Program-made: the position numbers and the translations under genes
Notes under the pieces: generated by a model
What the model was told of the DNA's origin: nothing
The model's input: only the letters and a program-made list of their open reading frames with translations
Databases searched by the model: none
Assembly (NCBI GenBank): GCA_047921175.1
Contig: JBLRWQ010000052.1
Span: forward strand, 1-20,668
From: T1Sed10-7 sp047921175
GTDB lineage: Bacteria; Actinomycetota; Nitriliruptoria; Nitriliruptorales; Nitriliruptoraceae
DNA length: 20,668 bases
Direction: 5' to 3'
In this document: positions 1 through 6,390 of the stretch, piece after piece
Numbering within the stretch: position 1 is the first letter of the stretch
How the letters are laid out: each line of letters opens with the position of its first letter

Positions 1-888
1 GTCGCCGATCCGGCCGCCGCACCGGGGGCCGGGGGACACCTCGGCCTCTACGGTGCGGCGACCGCGCCCCCCACGTCGCTGACCCAGGCGGCACTGGACG
101 CGCTCACGTTCCCGCCGCCGCCGGATGGACGCCGGGGCGTGACCCGGACCTACGACCTGTCGGTCACGCAGGTCCCGCTGGAGGTCGGCGACGGCGTGGT
201 CGTGGAGGCCTGGGCCTACGACGGCCGCGTCCCGGGGCCGATCCTCCGCGCCACCGAGGGCGACCGGCTCCGGATCCGGATGGCCAACCACACCGCGCAC
301 GCGCACAACGTGCATCTGCACGGCCGGCACGACCCGGCGATGGACGGCTGGGAGCCGATCGCGCCCGGCAACGGGTTCACCTACGAGGTGGTGGCGGAGC
401 CCTTCGGGGTGCACCCCTACCACTGCCACACCGTGCCGATCGCCGAGCACCTCGGTCGGGGCCTGTACGGCGCGATGATCGTCGACCCGCCCGAGGGCCG
501 TCCGCCGGCGCACGAGGTCGTGCTGGTGCTCGGTGGTTGGGACCTCGACGGCGACGGCCGCAACGAGCTGGTGACCTTCAACGGCATCGCCGGGGCCTAC
601 CACCGCTTCCCGATCCGGGTGCCGGTGGGGGAGCCCGTCCGCGTCTACCTCGTCAACCTGCTCGAGCACGACCCGGTGGCCTCGTTCCACCTGCACGCCC
701 AGACCTTCGACGTGTTCCGCTCGGGTACCTCGCGGGAACCGGACGAGCACACCGACATCGTGGCGCTGACGCAGGGGGAGCGGGCGATCCTCGAGTTCAC
801 CCTGCCCCAGCGCGGCCGCTACCTGTTCCACCCGCACCAGTCGAGCCTGGCCGATCGCGGTGCGATGGGCTGGTTCGCGGCCGTCTGA
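1..888 (+). CDS. Multicopper oxidase (cupredoxin) family protein, 5' end outside the window
   Basis: The reading frame is open from base 1 and ends at TGA 886-888, so the gene starts upstream; the GTG at 139 is an internal codon with no ribosome binding site. Two cupredoxin-like regions are visible. The first carries HNVHLHG and HPYHCHTVPIAEHLG, with a Cys flanked by His residues that looks like a type-1 copper site next to trinuclear-cluster ligands. The second carries FHLHAQTF and FHPHQSSLADRGAMGWF. In that last motif the usual HCH is HPH, so the C-terminal domain lacks the type-1 Cys. This arrangement fits two-domain or nitrite-reductase-like oxidases with type-1 copper in the N-proximal domain. 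Substrate is unknown; organic or metal oxidation with O2 is typical of the family, and export is likely, but the N-terminus is not visible. It converges on the small minus-strand gene with a 6-base gap. Confidence 0.9.
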   Translation, partial: VADPAAAPGAGGHLGLYGAATAPPTSLTQAALDALTFPPPPDGRRGVTRTYDLSVTQVPLEVGDGVVVEAWAYDGRVPGPILRATEGDRLRIRMANHTAHAHNVHLHGRHDPAMDGWEPIAPGNGFTYEVVAEPFGVHPYHCHTVPIAEHLGRGLYGAMIVDPPEGRPPAHEVVLVLGGWDLDGDGRNELVTFNGIAGAYHRFPIRVPVGEPVRVYLVNLLEHDPVASFHLHAQTFDVFRSGTSREPDEHTDIVALTQGERAILEFTLPQRGRYLFHPHQSSLADRGAMGWFAAV

Positions 889-894
889 GCCCGG

Positions 895-1065
895 TCAGCG
901 GCCGCCGAACAGGCGCGACAGCAGGCCGCCGCCGACGGTGCGCTCGGCATCGGAGCAGGTGCACTGCTGGTCACGGGGGACCCGGGCCATGACCTGTGGG
1001 ACGTGGTTGCCGCACCCGGACCAGGTGGTCTTGTTGCAGGTGCGGCAGGTGGCAGGGCTACACAT
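895..1065 (-). CDS. Small cysteine-rich conserved protein, 56 aa
   Basis: ATG at 1065-1063 to TGA at 897-895 encodes 56 residues. AGGAG lies about a dozen bases before the start. The N-terminal half has five Cys (residues 2, 7, 10, 18 and, further on, 35) plus Cys37, in the pattern MCSPATCRTCNKTTWSGCG followed by CTC. This looks like a compact zinc- or metal-binding knuckle. The C-terminus is a short tail, LLSRLFGGR. I recall similar short proteins (CxxCxKxTWxGCGxHV) annotated as hypothetical in many actinobacteria, but the function is not known to me. It lies 40 bases downstream of lgt on the same strand, so co-transcription is likely. It is too short for routine ORF cut-offs and easily missed. 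Confidence 0.8.
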   Translation of the reverse strand: MCSPATCRTCNKTTWSGCGNHVPQVMARVPRDQQCTCSDAERTVGGGLLSRLFGGR

Positions 1066-1105
1066 CGGGGAAGGCTCCTCGTGGCGGTGACGGTCAGGGA
1101 GGTGG

Positions 1106-1990
1106 TCAGTGCTCGGTCGCCGGCTCGTCCTGCTCGAGGCGTTCCCCGGGGCCGCGGCGTTCCCACCACACCAGGCCGACGACGCCGATGAGCACGACCA
1201 GCAGCGCGATCCAGTTGTTGCGGGACAGGCCGGCGAAGCGCCAGTCCGTGTCGATGCGCAGCGCCTCGATCCAGCCCCGGCCGACGCCGTAGCCGATCAG
1301 GTAGACGAACAGCAGCGAGCCGCGTCGCTTGAGGACCCGGGCCCGGTCGAGCAGCAGGATGACCACGACCAGGGCGGCGTTCCACAACGACTCGTACAGG
1401 AACGTGGGATGGAAGGTGGTCCCGGCCGGGTGGCCGGCACGCTCGGCGATGCGGTCCTCGACCCTGAGCGCCCAGGGCAGCTCGGTGGGCCTGCCGAACA
1501 GCTCCTGGTTGAAGTAGTTGCCCCACCGGCCGATGGCCTGGGCCAGCGGCAGCCCCGGGGCGATGGCATCCATCATGGCCGGCGTGTCGGCCTGCTTGAC
1601 GCGCAGGTAGAGGAGGATGGCGAGCGTGCCGCCGACCAGCCCCCCGAAGAAGGCCAGACCGCCCTGCCAGATCGCCAGGATGTCGCCGGGACGCTCGATG
1701 TAGGCGGCGCCGTGCGGGCCGGCGTTCAGGAAGCGGGGGATGATGTAGCCGATGCGGGCGCCGAGGAAGCCCCCGACCAGGGCGAGCAGCCCGGCCTTCT
1801 CTGCCACCTCGGGGTCACCGCCGAACCGCTCGTACCGCTTGACGGTCAGCTGCAGTCCCAGGAAGGCGCCGATCGCGATGACCAGGCCGTAGAAGCGCAC
1901 GTCGAGGGGCCCGAGGTCGAACCCGCTCGCGGGCGGGATCGGGAGCTGGGCGAGCGGCAGGGACAGGGAGGACACGCGGCGGGCCTTCAT
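1106..1990 (-). CDS. lgt: Phosphatidylglycerol:prolipoprotein diacylglyceryl transferase
   Basis: Integral membrane enzyme that moves a diacylglyceryl group from phosphatidylglycerol to the lipobox Cys of prelipoproteins, the first step of lipoprotein maturation. The 294-residue protein is of normal length and has several hydrophobic segments: about residues 32-50, 65-85, 108-130, 203-215, 226-240 and 259-275. The Lgt signature GRWGNYFNQE is near residues 154-163, followed by HPTFLYES and GYGVGRGWIEALR, which carry other conserved positions. The periplasmic motif reads WQGGLAFFGG; the position of E. coli His103 is Phe here. That His is also replaced in other actinobacterial Lgts, as far as I recall. 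The ATG at 1990 lacks a clear Shine-Dalgarno, so the start is provisional. The small Cys-rich gene follows 40 bases downstream, and a 179-base divergent region separates lgt from the DUF2254 gene. Confidence 0.96.
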   Translation of the reverse strand: MKARRVSSLSLPLAQLPIPPASGFDLGPLDVRFYGLVIAIGAFLGLQLTVKRYERFGGDPEVAEKAGLLALVGGFLGARIGYIIPRFLNAGPHGAAYIERPGDILAIWQGGLAFFGGLVGGTLAILLYLRVKQADTPAMMDAIAPGLPLAQAIGRWGNYFNQELFGRPTELPWALRVEDRIAERAGHPAGTTFHPTFLYESLWNAALVVVILLLDRARVLKRRGSLLFVYLIGYGVGRGWIEALRIDTDWRFAGLSRNNWIALLVVLIGVVGLVWWERRGPGERLEQDEPATEH

Positions 1991-2169
1991 CGGGGTCGTG
2001 GGGCGCCGGACCGTAGCGCCGGCTGCAACGCGGCGACCGCCGCCGGGCTTCCCGGGGAGGTCGCTGAGCGCACGCTGCGGGCACGGGCCGCCTGTGCGAC
2101 CGTGCAGGTCGGGCCTCGTAGCCTGCAGGTGAGGCGCCGGCTGCGGGCCGGCTCGACGGAGGGTGGGAC

Positions 2170-3516
2170 GTGCAGGTCAAGGTGCGGCTACAGGGCTGGT
2201 GGGACGACCTGCGCGACTCGCTCTGGCTGATCCCGACGGTGACGGTGTTGCTGGCGGCCAGCCTGGCGTCGCTGCTGGCGATGCTGGAGCCGCTGCCTGG
2301 GGCGATCCCCGAGGGCCTGGTGTTCACCGGGACCCCGGACGGGGCGCGGGCGATCCTGTCGTCGCTGGCCGGGGCGATCATCACCGTGGTGGGGCTCGTG
2401 TTCTCGCTCACCGTCGTGGCCCTGCAGATGGCCGCGTCCCAGTTCACCCCGCGGCTGCTCAGGACCTTCCTCCGGGACCGCCGCGTCCAGGTGGTGCTCA
2501 GCGGCATGATCGGCTCGGCGGTCTACTCGGTCGGCGTCCTGCGGCTGGTCCGGACCTCCGGGGAGGGGGTCGACCCGTTCGTCCCACGCCTGGCCGTCAC
2601 CGTCGCCCTGCTGTTCGCCTTCGTGGCGGTCGGGCTGCTGCTGTTCTTCCTGCACCACGTCACCCAGCACCTGCGCGTCGACGTGGTGATGAACGAGATC
2701 GTGACCTTCTCCGTCCGCCAGCTCGACAAGGTCCCGAGCTCCCGCGAGATGCTCCCCGACCAGCTCGCCCCGGATCCTCCGGGCCACGCCGTCCCGGTCT
2801 GGGCGCGGCGCGACGGCTACCTGCAGCTCGTCGACATCGGCGGGCTGGCCGCCGAGGCCCGCTCGGCCGGGATCCGCGTCCGGCTGCGCCCCACCCTCGG
2901 GGACTGGGTCACGGCGGGGACCACGCTCGCCTGGGCCTGGGGCGAGGAGGACGGCAACGGCCCCGGCGACCGGGAGGAGGTCACGGCCCTGGTACATCGC
3001 CACCTCCACCTCGGCGTCGACCGCACCGAGTCCACCGACCTCGCGTTCGGGCTGCGGCAGCTGCAGGACGTGGCCACCCGCGCCCTGTCGCCGGGGCTCA
3101 ACGACCCGACCACGGCCGTGCTGGCGGTGACCCAGATGTCGGCGGTGCTGTGCCGCTACTCAGCCCACCCCCTCGGTGACGACGTGGTCGAGGACGACGA
3201 CGGCACCGTCCGGGCCGCGGCGCCGCGACCCGGGTTCGGTGCCCTGCTCGAGCTCGCCGTCGGCGCGACCCGCCGCTACGGCCGCCACGACCCCGAGGTG
3301 CTGGTCGCGCTCGTGACCATGCTGCTCGACCTCGCCGAGCACGTCGCCGACAGCGCCCCCCGGGTGGCCGAGACCGAGGCCCAGCTCGACCGCATCCTGG
3401 ACAGCGCGGAGCTCGCCGACCAGGTCGACCAGGACCGCCTCAACCGGGTGGCGGGCCTGGCGCGCGAGACCCTGCGTCGCGGCAGCCGGGTCGCGACCGT
3501 GACCGAGGCCAGCTGA
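2170..3516 (+). CDS. DUF2254 family membrane protein
   Basis: The GTG start at 2170 follows GGAGGGTGGGAC. The 448-residue product has four predicted transmembrane helices at about residues 18-39, 61-88, 106-127 and 140-163, then a long cytosolic-looking region. It contains LSPGLNDPTTA at about residue 300, which matches the conserved ALSPGxNDPxTA motif of the DUF2254 family, and the FTPRLLRTFLRD segment after TM2 is also family-like. The molecular function of DUF2254 proteins is not established; membrane or ion homeostasis has been guessed. The gene stands alone on its strand, divergent from lgt, and ends only 3 bases before the stop of the convergent racemase gene, with no room for a terminator between them. 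Confidence 0.9.
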   Translation: MQVKVRLQGWWDDLRDSLWLIPTVTVLLAASLASLLAMLEPLPGAIPEGLVFTGTPDGARAILSSLAGAIITVVGLVFSLTVVALQMAASQFTPRLLRTFLRDRRVQVVLSGMIGSAVYSVGVLRLVRTSGEGVDPFVPRLAVTVALLFAFVAVGLLLFFLHHVTQHLRVDVVMNEIVTFSVRQLDKVPSSREMLPDQLAPDPPGHAVPVWARRDGYLQLVDIGGLAAEARSAGIRVRLRPTLGDWVTAGTTLAWAWGEEDGNGPGDREEVTALVHRHLHLGVDRTESTDLAFGLRQLQDVATRALSPGLNDPTTAVLAVTQMSAVLCRYSAHPLGDDVVEDDDGTVRAAAPRPGFGALLELAVGATRRYGRHDPEVLVALVTMLLDLAEHVADSAPRVAETEAQLDRILDSAELADQVDQDRLNRVAGLARETLRRGSRVATVTEAS

Positions 3517-3519
3517 GCC

Positions 3520-4704
3520 TCACCGCCCGTGCAGCAGCGTGATCTGTGCCGGGGCGAGCCGGTCGGGGAGCGGGGCTCGACCGATCCCGGGACCGGTCGG
3601 TACCTCGAGGTGGCCGTCCACCAGGTCGAACGGCTCGGTCAGGTCCTCCTGCCAGTACCGCTTGGAGGCGGACAGGTCCGCGGGCAGGTCGAAGCCGTCC
3701 AGGGCCGCCAGCGCCAGGTTCGCCGCCCGTCCGATGCCGGACTCGAGCATCCCGCCGCACCACACCGGGATCCCGGCGGCCCGGCAGACGTCCCGGATCG
3801 CCACCGCCTCGGCCAGACCACCGACGCGGCCGAGCTTGACGTTGACGATGCGGCAGGCCCCGAGCGCGATCGCGTCCGCGGCGTCGGCGGCGTCGTGGAT
3901 CGACTCGTCCAGGCAGACCGGGGTGCGCCAGCGCGCGGCGTGCCGGGCGTGGGCCCGGAGCCGGGCCGGGGCGAAGGGCTGCTCGAGCAGCACCAGCCCG
4001 AGCTCATCGAGGGCGTCCAGCGCGGCCACGTGCCCGGGGTCGTCCGGGTCGTAGCCGGCGTTGGCGTCCACCTGCAGCGCGACGTCGTCACCGAGCTCGG
4101 CCCGCAGCCGCGTCAGCGGCCCGACGTCGAAGCCCGGGCGGACCTTGCACTTGATCCGCAGGTAGCCCGCATCGAGGTAACCGGTCACCTCCTCGACGAG
4201 CGCGTCGGCCGCACGGTCAACGGGGCCGTCCGGGATGCCGACGCTCACGCCTGCCGGGACACGGTCACGGACCGCACCGAGGTGGTCGGCCAGCCGCTGC
4301 CCGGCGGCGCGCAGCTGGGCGTCGACCACCGCGACCTCCAGCGCGGCCCGGGCCATGGCGTGGCCGCGCACGTGCGCCAGGCGGTGGCGCAGCAGCGGGC
4401 CGTCCAGCGCACGACCCGGCCCGAGCGCGGCCGGGACGAGGTGCTCGGCCAGCACCAGCGCGGCGCCGGCGGTGAACTCCTCGTTGTAGACGGGCGCGGC
4501 GGTGGTCGTGCACTCCCCCCAGCCGACCACCGGACCGCCGCCGCCGTCCGCGGTCACCCGGACCAGCAGCACCTCCCGCTCGGACTGGCGGCCGAACGCG
4601 GTCGTGAACGGGCGGAGCAGGGCGAGCCGCGTGCGGACCAGCGCCACCTCGGTGACCGTGACCCGCGGCAGGGGGGCGGCGCGGCCCGCCGGCTCGCGGC
4701 TCAC
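3520..4704 (-). CDS. Enolase-superfamily NSAR/OSBS enzyme (N-succinylamino acid racemase or o-succinylbenzoate synthase)
   Basis: A 394-residue muconate-lactonizing-subgroup enolase. Visible catalytic residues: the K-x-K pair Lys185/Lys187 in IKCKVRPGFD, metal ligands Asp213 (DANAGY), Glu241 (EQPF) and Asp266 (DESI), and the second catalytic Lys290 in NVKLGRVGG. Arg293, three residues after Lys290, corresponds to the Arg linked to racemase activity in the NSAR/OSBS subfamily. The C-terminal WCGGMLESGIGRA motif is typical of the same subfamily. Family members either make o-succinylbenzoate for menaquinone (MenC) or racemize N-succinyl amino acids; many do both. The gene overlaps the upstream GNAT gene by GTGA, so the two are probably translationally coupled, and no other men gene is in view. 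That context favours NSAR, but OSBS cannot be excluded. Confidence 0.88.
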   Translation of the reverse strand: MSREPAGRAAPLPRVTVTEVALVRTRLALLRPFTTAFGRQSEREVLLVRVTADGGGGPVVGWGECTTTAAPVYNEEFTAGAALVLAEHLVPAALGPGRALDGPLLRHRLAHVRGHAMARAALEVAVVDAQLRAAGQRLADHLGAVRDRVPAGVSVGIPDGPVDRAADALVEEVTGYLDAGYLRIKCKVRPGFDVGPLTRLRAELGDDVALQVDANAGYDPDDPGHVAALDALDELGLVLLEQPFAPARLRAHARHAARWRTPVCLDESIHDAADAADAIALGACRIVNVKLGRVGGLAEAVAIRDVCRAAGIPVWCGGMLESGIGRAANLALAALDGFDLPADLSASKRYWQEDLTEPFDLVDGHLEVPTGPGIGRAPLPDRLAPAQITLLHGR

Positions 4705-5666
4705 GGTCGATCCGGCCGGCGCCCGGCACCGGCCGCCAGCTCGTGGACGCCGTCGCGGGCCGCGAGCACGTACCAGCCGTCACGGCTGACCCCGCTGATG
4801 CGGGCGCCGCCCTCGAGCGCCCGACCGAGGGCGGCACGGATCGCATGGGTCCAGGCCAGCGCCACCTCGGCACGCTCGGCGCGCAGCTGCTCGATGTCCG
4901 GTGGGACCTGGAGCAGTCGCCGGGGTGCGTCGGTGTCGCGCCGGACCGGGCTGCCGTCGTCACCGACCGTCAGGGCGATCTGCGCCCCGCCGGCCTGCAG
5001 GGCCGCGACGTCCGGGGTCGCTGCCCGGCCGCTCGCCGCCGCCCGCACGCGTGGCGCGCCCAGCTCCCACACCGCGGTGACCCGGTCGGTCGGCAGCGCG
5101 TGGTTGCGGGCGTCCGTCATCGGTCCGTACAGGTCGACGTGGTAGGCCGCCACCGATGCCCCCAGCAGCGCCAGGTTCAGCACCGCGTTGCGCCGGATCA
5201 ACGGGTCGAAGGTCCAGCGCACCGTCGCGATGTCGCGCTCCAGCGCCCAGGCCCGCTGGTACCACTTCATCGCGCGGCCGATCCCGCGGCCTTCCCACCC
5301 GGCGCGCACCCCCGTGACGTGCGAGTGCAGGGTGACCTGCCCGGTCGCGGGGTCGCGGCCGAGCCAGGCCGCGGTGGCGGCGAGGACCTCGCCGTCGTCG
5401 GCCGCCCGCGGCGACGCCCCCGTCGGCCGGGCCAGGCTGACCTGGCAGCCGCTGTGCGCGAGCGCTGTCAGCGCCTCCGGGGTCAGCACCTGTCCCGTCG
5501 TGCGGTCACGCCCCCACACGGCGTCGAGCAGGGCCGCGACCGCCCGTGCGTCGGTCGGGCCGTGGACGTCCACCACCTCGATGCCCGCGTGTCGTGCCGC
5601 GGCCAGCGCGGTGCGCCGGGCTTCCTCGAGCGGGTGGTCCTCCGCGGGCCTCGGGGCTGCGGTCAC
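4701..5666 (-). CDS. GNAT-family N-acyltransferase (COG3375-like) coupled to the racemase
   Basis: A predicted 321-residue protein starting at GTG 5666, with GGAGG four bases upstream. The open frame extends to 6143, but the extra part crosses the leucine leader region and does not look coding. Residues around VTGVRAGWEGRGIGRAMKWY match the acyl-CoA-binding motif A of GNAT enzymes (V-x-x-x-x-G-x-G-x-G/A). This is followed by TFDPLIRRNAVLNL and YHVDLYGPM, which resemble the COG3375 family of predicted acetyltransferases often found beside menC-like genes. In Geobacillus kaustophilus a GNAT succinyltransferase, an NSAR and an M20 desuccinylase together turn D- into L-amino acids. The stop overlaps the racemase start, so the pair is probably one operon. 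The acyl donor and substrate are inferred from context, not seen. Confidence 0.8.
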   Translation of the reverse strand: MTAAPRPAEDHPLEEARRTALAAARHAGIEVVDVHGPTDARAVAALLDAVWGRDRTTGQVLTPEALTALAHSGCQVSLARPTGASPRAADDGEVLAATAAWLGRDPATGQVTLHSHVTGVRAGWEGRGIGRAMKWYQRAWALERDIATVRWTFDPLIRRNAVLNLALLGASVAAYHVDLYGPMTDARNHALPTDRVTAVWELGAPRVRAAASGRAATPDVAALQAGGAQIALTVGDDGSPVRRDTDAPRRLLQVPPDIEQLRAERAEVALAWTHAIRAALGRALEGGARISGVSRDGWYVLAARDGVHELAAGAGRRPDRP

Positions 5667-5769
5667 GGGTCCTCCGGGTGACGGTCGGGGGGTCGGGTTC
5701 GGGCCACCTGCGCAGCGGGACGAGGACGCCTCGCCCGCACGTCGCGGACCGCCCAGCGCGCGACCACGT

Positions 5770-5799
5770 TTGCGTGCGGGTGCTGTCGGCCGCCATACT
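5770..5799 (+). promoter_or_regulatory. Predicted promoter of the leucine leader/leuCD unit
   Basis: TTGCGT (5770-5775) and CATACT (5794-5799) are separated by 18 bases and resemble -35/-10 boxes of the housekeeping sigma factor. A transcript would start at about 5806-5808, directly at the ATG of the leucine-rich leader peptide, giving a leaderless message. No Shine-Dalgarno precedes that ATG, which agrees with leaderless initiation, common in actinobacteria. Prediction by eye only. Confidence 0.45.
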
Positions 5800-5807
5800 G
5801 CCGGACG

Positions 5808-5915
5808 ATGCGCGACGTCTCCAGCCCCGTTCTCGATCCGGCCGATGCCGGTCGCGGGATGCTGCACGCGCTCCAGGGCCTCATCGCGGGCCTCCTGCTG
5901 CTCGTCCTCCTTTGA
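5808..5915 (+). CDS. Putative leucine-rich leader peptide (35 aa) upstream of leuCD
   Basis: ATG 5808 to TGA 5913-5915. The peptide has 10 leucines in 35 residues and ends LIAGLLLLVLL, with a run of Leu codons at 5892-5903 (CTC CTG CTG CTC), then Val and two more Leu codons at 5907-5912, immediately before the stop. Leader peptides rich in the regulated amino acid, placed upstream of its biosynthetic operon, are the hallmark of ribosome-mediated attenuation. Here the downstream genes include leuC and leuD. Start choice: no Shine-Dalgarno, but a promoter-like -10 box lies 8 bases upstream, so leaderless initiation is likely; the internal ATG at codon 18 is an alternative. The hydrophobic tail could also be a small membrane peptide, but the context favours a leader. 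It is not covered by a longer convincing gene on either strand. Confidence 0.6.
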   Translation: MRDVSSPVLDPADAGRGMLHALQGLIAGLLLLVLL

Positions 5916-6012
5916 GGCCGCGGCGCCGTCCTGCCCCCATGACGACGGTGACGCGGCGCCCGAGGAGGACCGGGGATCCGTACCACCGCTGCAGCGACCG
6001 GCCACGGGCCGG
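5904..6012 (+). promoter_or_regulatory. Candidate leucine attenuator hairpins
   Basis: Several alternative pairings follow or include the leucine codons. GTCCTCCTT (5904-5912), within the last codons, can pair with GAGGAGGAC (5962-5970). GGCGCCGT (5922-5929) can pair with GCGGCGCC (5953-5960). A compact hairpin, CCGGCC-acg-GGCCGG (5998-6012), lies at the end and could act as a terminator, though no T-tract follows. A ribosome stalled on the Leu codons would mask 5904-5912 and change which pairings form. The order of structures is less clean than in the isoleucine leader at the other end of the window, so transcriptional versus translational control is unresolved. Confidence 0.4.
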
Positions 6013-6025
6013 ACCGAGGAGGACC
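5961..6025 (+). repeat. Direct repeat of an 11-mer containing a Shine-Dalgarno
   Basis: CGAGGAGGACC occurs at 5961-5971 and again at 6015-6025. Both copies are complementary to the end of the leucine codon run (5904-5912). The second copy serves as the ribosome binding site of the short uORF at 6032. Confidence 0.6.
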
Positions 6026-6031
6026 CGAACG

Positions 6032-6076
6032 ATGCGTACCGTCGCCGAGCCGGCCCGACCGGGAGGACAGCCATGA
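6032..6076 (+). CDS. Short upstream ORF (14 aa) coupled to the tautomerase-like gene
   Basis: ATG 6032 preceded by GGAGG (6018-6022) with a 9-base spacer. It encodes 14 residues (MRTVAEPARPGGQP) and its TGA overlaps the ATG of the next gene as ATGA (6073-6076). This is the geometry of translational coupling. The peptide has no leucine codon and no recognisable motif, so the act of translation may matter more than the product. It could be fortuitous, because GC-rich DNA has many short frames and the next gene has its own good ribosome binding site. Confidence 0.35.
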   Translation: MRTVAEPARPGGQP

Positions 6077-6261
6077 CCGTGATCCGGGTCAACGTGCCAC
6101 CGGACCACACCCCCGAGGAGGAGGCGCGGCTGGTCGCCGACATCGCCGCCGCCTACACCGAGTCCACCGGCTCGGGCGAGGTCACCGTCGAGGTGCAGCG
6201 CCCCGAGGAGGTCGACTACCGCTCGGTCGCGCCCGGGGCGACCAGCCGCTGGTCGAGCTGA
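6073..6261 (+). CDS. Small tautomerase-like protein lacking the catalytic Pro1, 62 aa
   Basis: ATG 6073 follows GGGAGGAC with a good spacer. The 62-residue product (MTVIRVNVPPDHTPEEEARL...) has the length and the beta-alpha-beta pattern of 4-oxalocrotonate tautomerase subunits: an N-terminal strand (VIRVNVP), an amphipathic helix (TPEEEARLVADIAAAYTEST) and a second strand (VTVEVQRP). Active tautomerases carry Pro directly after the initiator Met; here that residue is Thr, so ordinary tautomerase chemistry is unlikely. The assignment is by pattern and remains tentative. The gene lies between the leucine leader and leuC on the same strand, with 129 bases before leuC, so it is probably co-transcribed with leuCD. 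What it contributes there is unknown. Confidence 0.55.
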   Translation: MTVIRVNVPPDHTPEEEARLVADIAAAYTESTGSGEVTVEVQRPEEVDYRSVAPGATSRWSS

Positions 6262-6285
6262 CCGCCACCTCGGTGCCCGCCCTGC

Positions 6286-6302
6286 CAGGTGGGCTCCACC
6301 TG
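6286..6302 (+). promoter_or_regulatory. Perfect hairpin between the tautomerase-like gene and leuC
   Basis: CAGGTGG-GCT-CCACCTG forms a perfect 7-bp stem with a 3-base loop, 25 bases after the small gene and about 90 before leuC. No T-run follows. It may be an mRNA-processing or partial termination site that sets relative expression, or a protein-binding palindrome. Confidence 0.35.
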
Positions 6303-6390
6303 CCCGCGCGGCGCCGTCGGAGCCGCCGACCGCGCCCCACCTTCCGCCGGGGCACACGCCGCGAGCCCCCGCCACGTCAGGAACCGCACC

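Noticed and set aside
5667..6143. N-terminal extension of the GNAT gene to 6143
   Set aside because: The extra 159 codons cross the Leu leader and uORF region, are low-complexity, and a GTG with GGAGG at 5666 gives a sensible protein.
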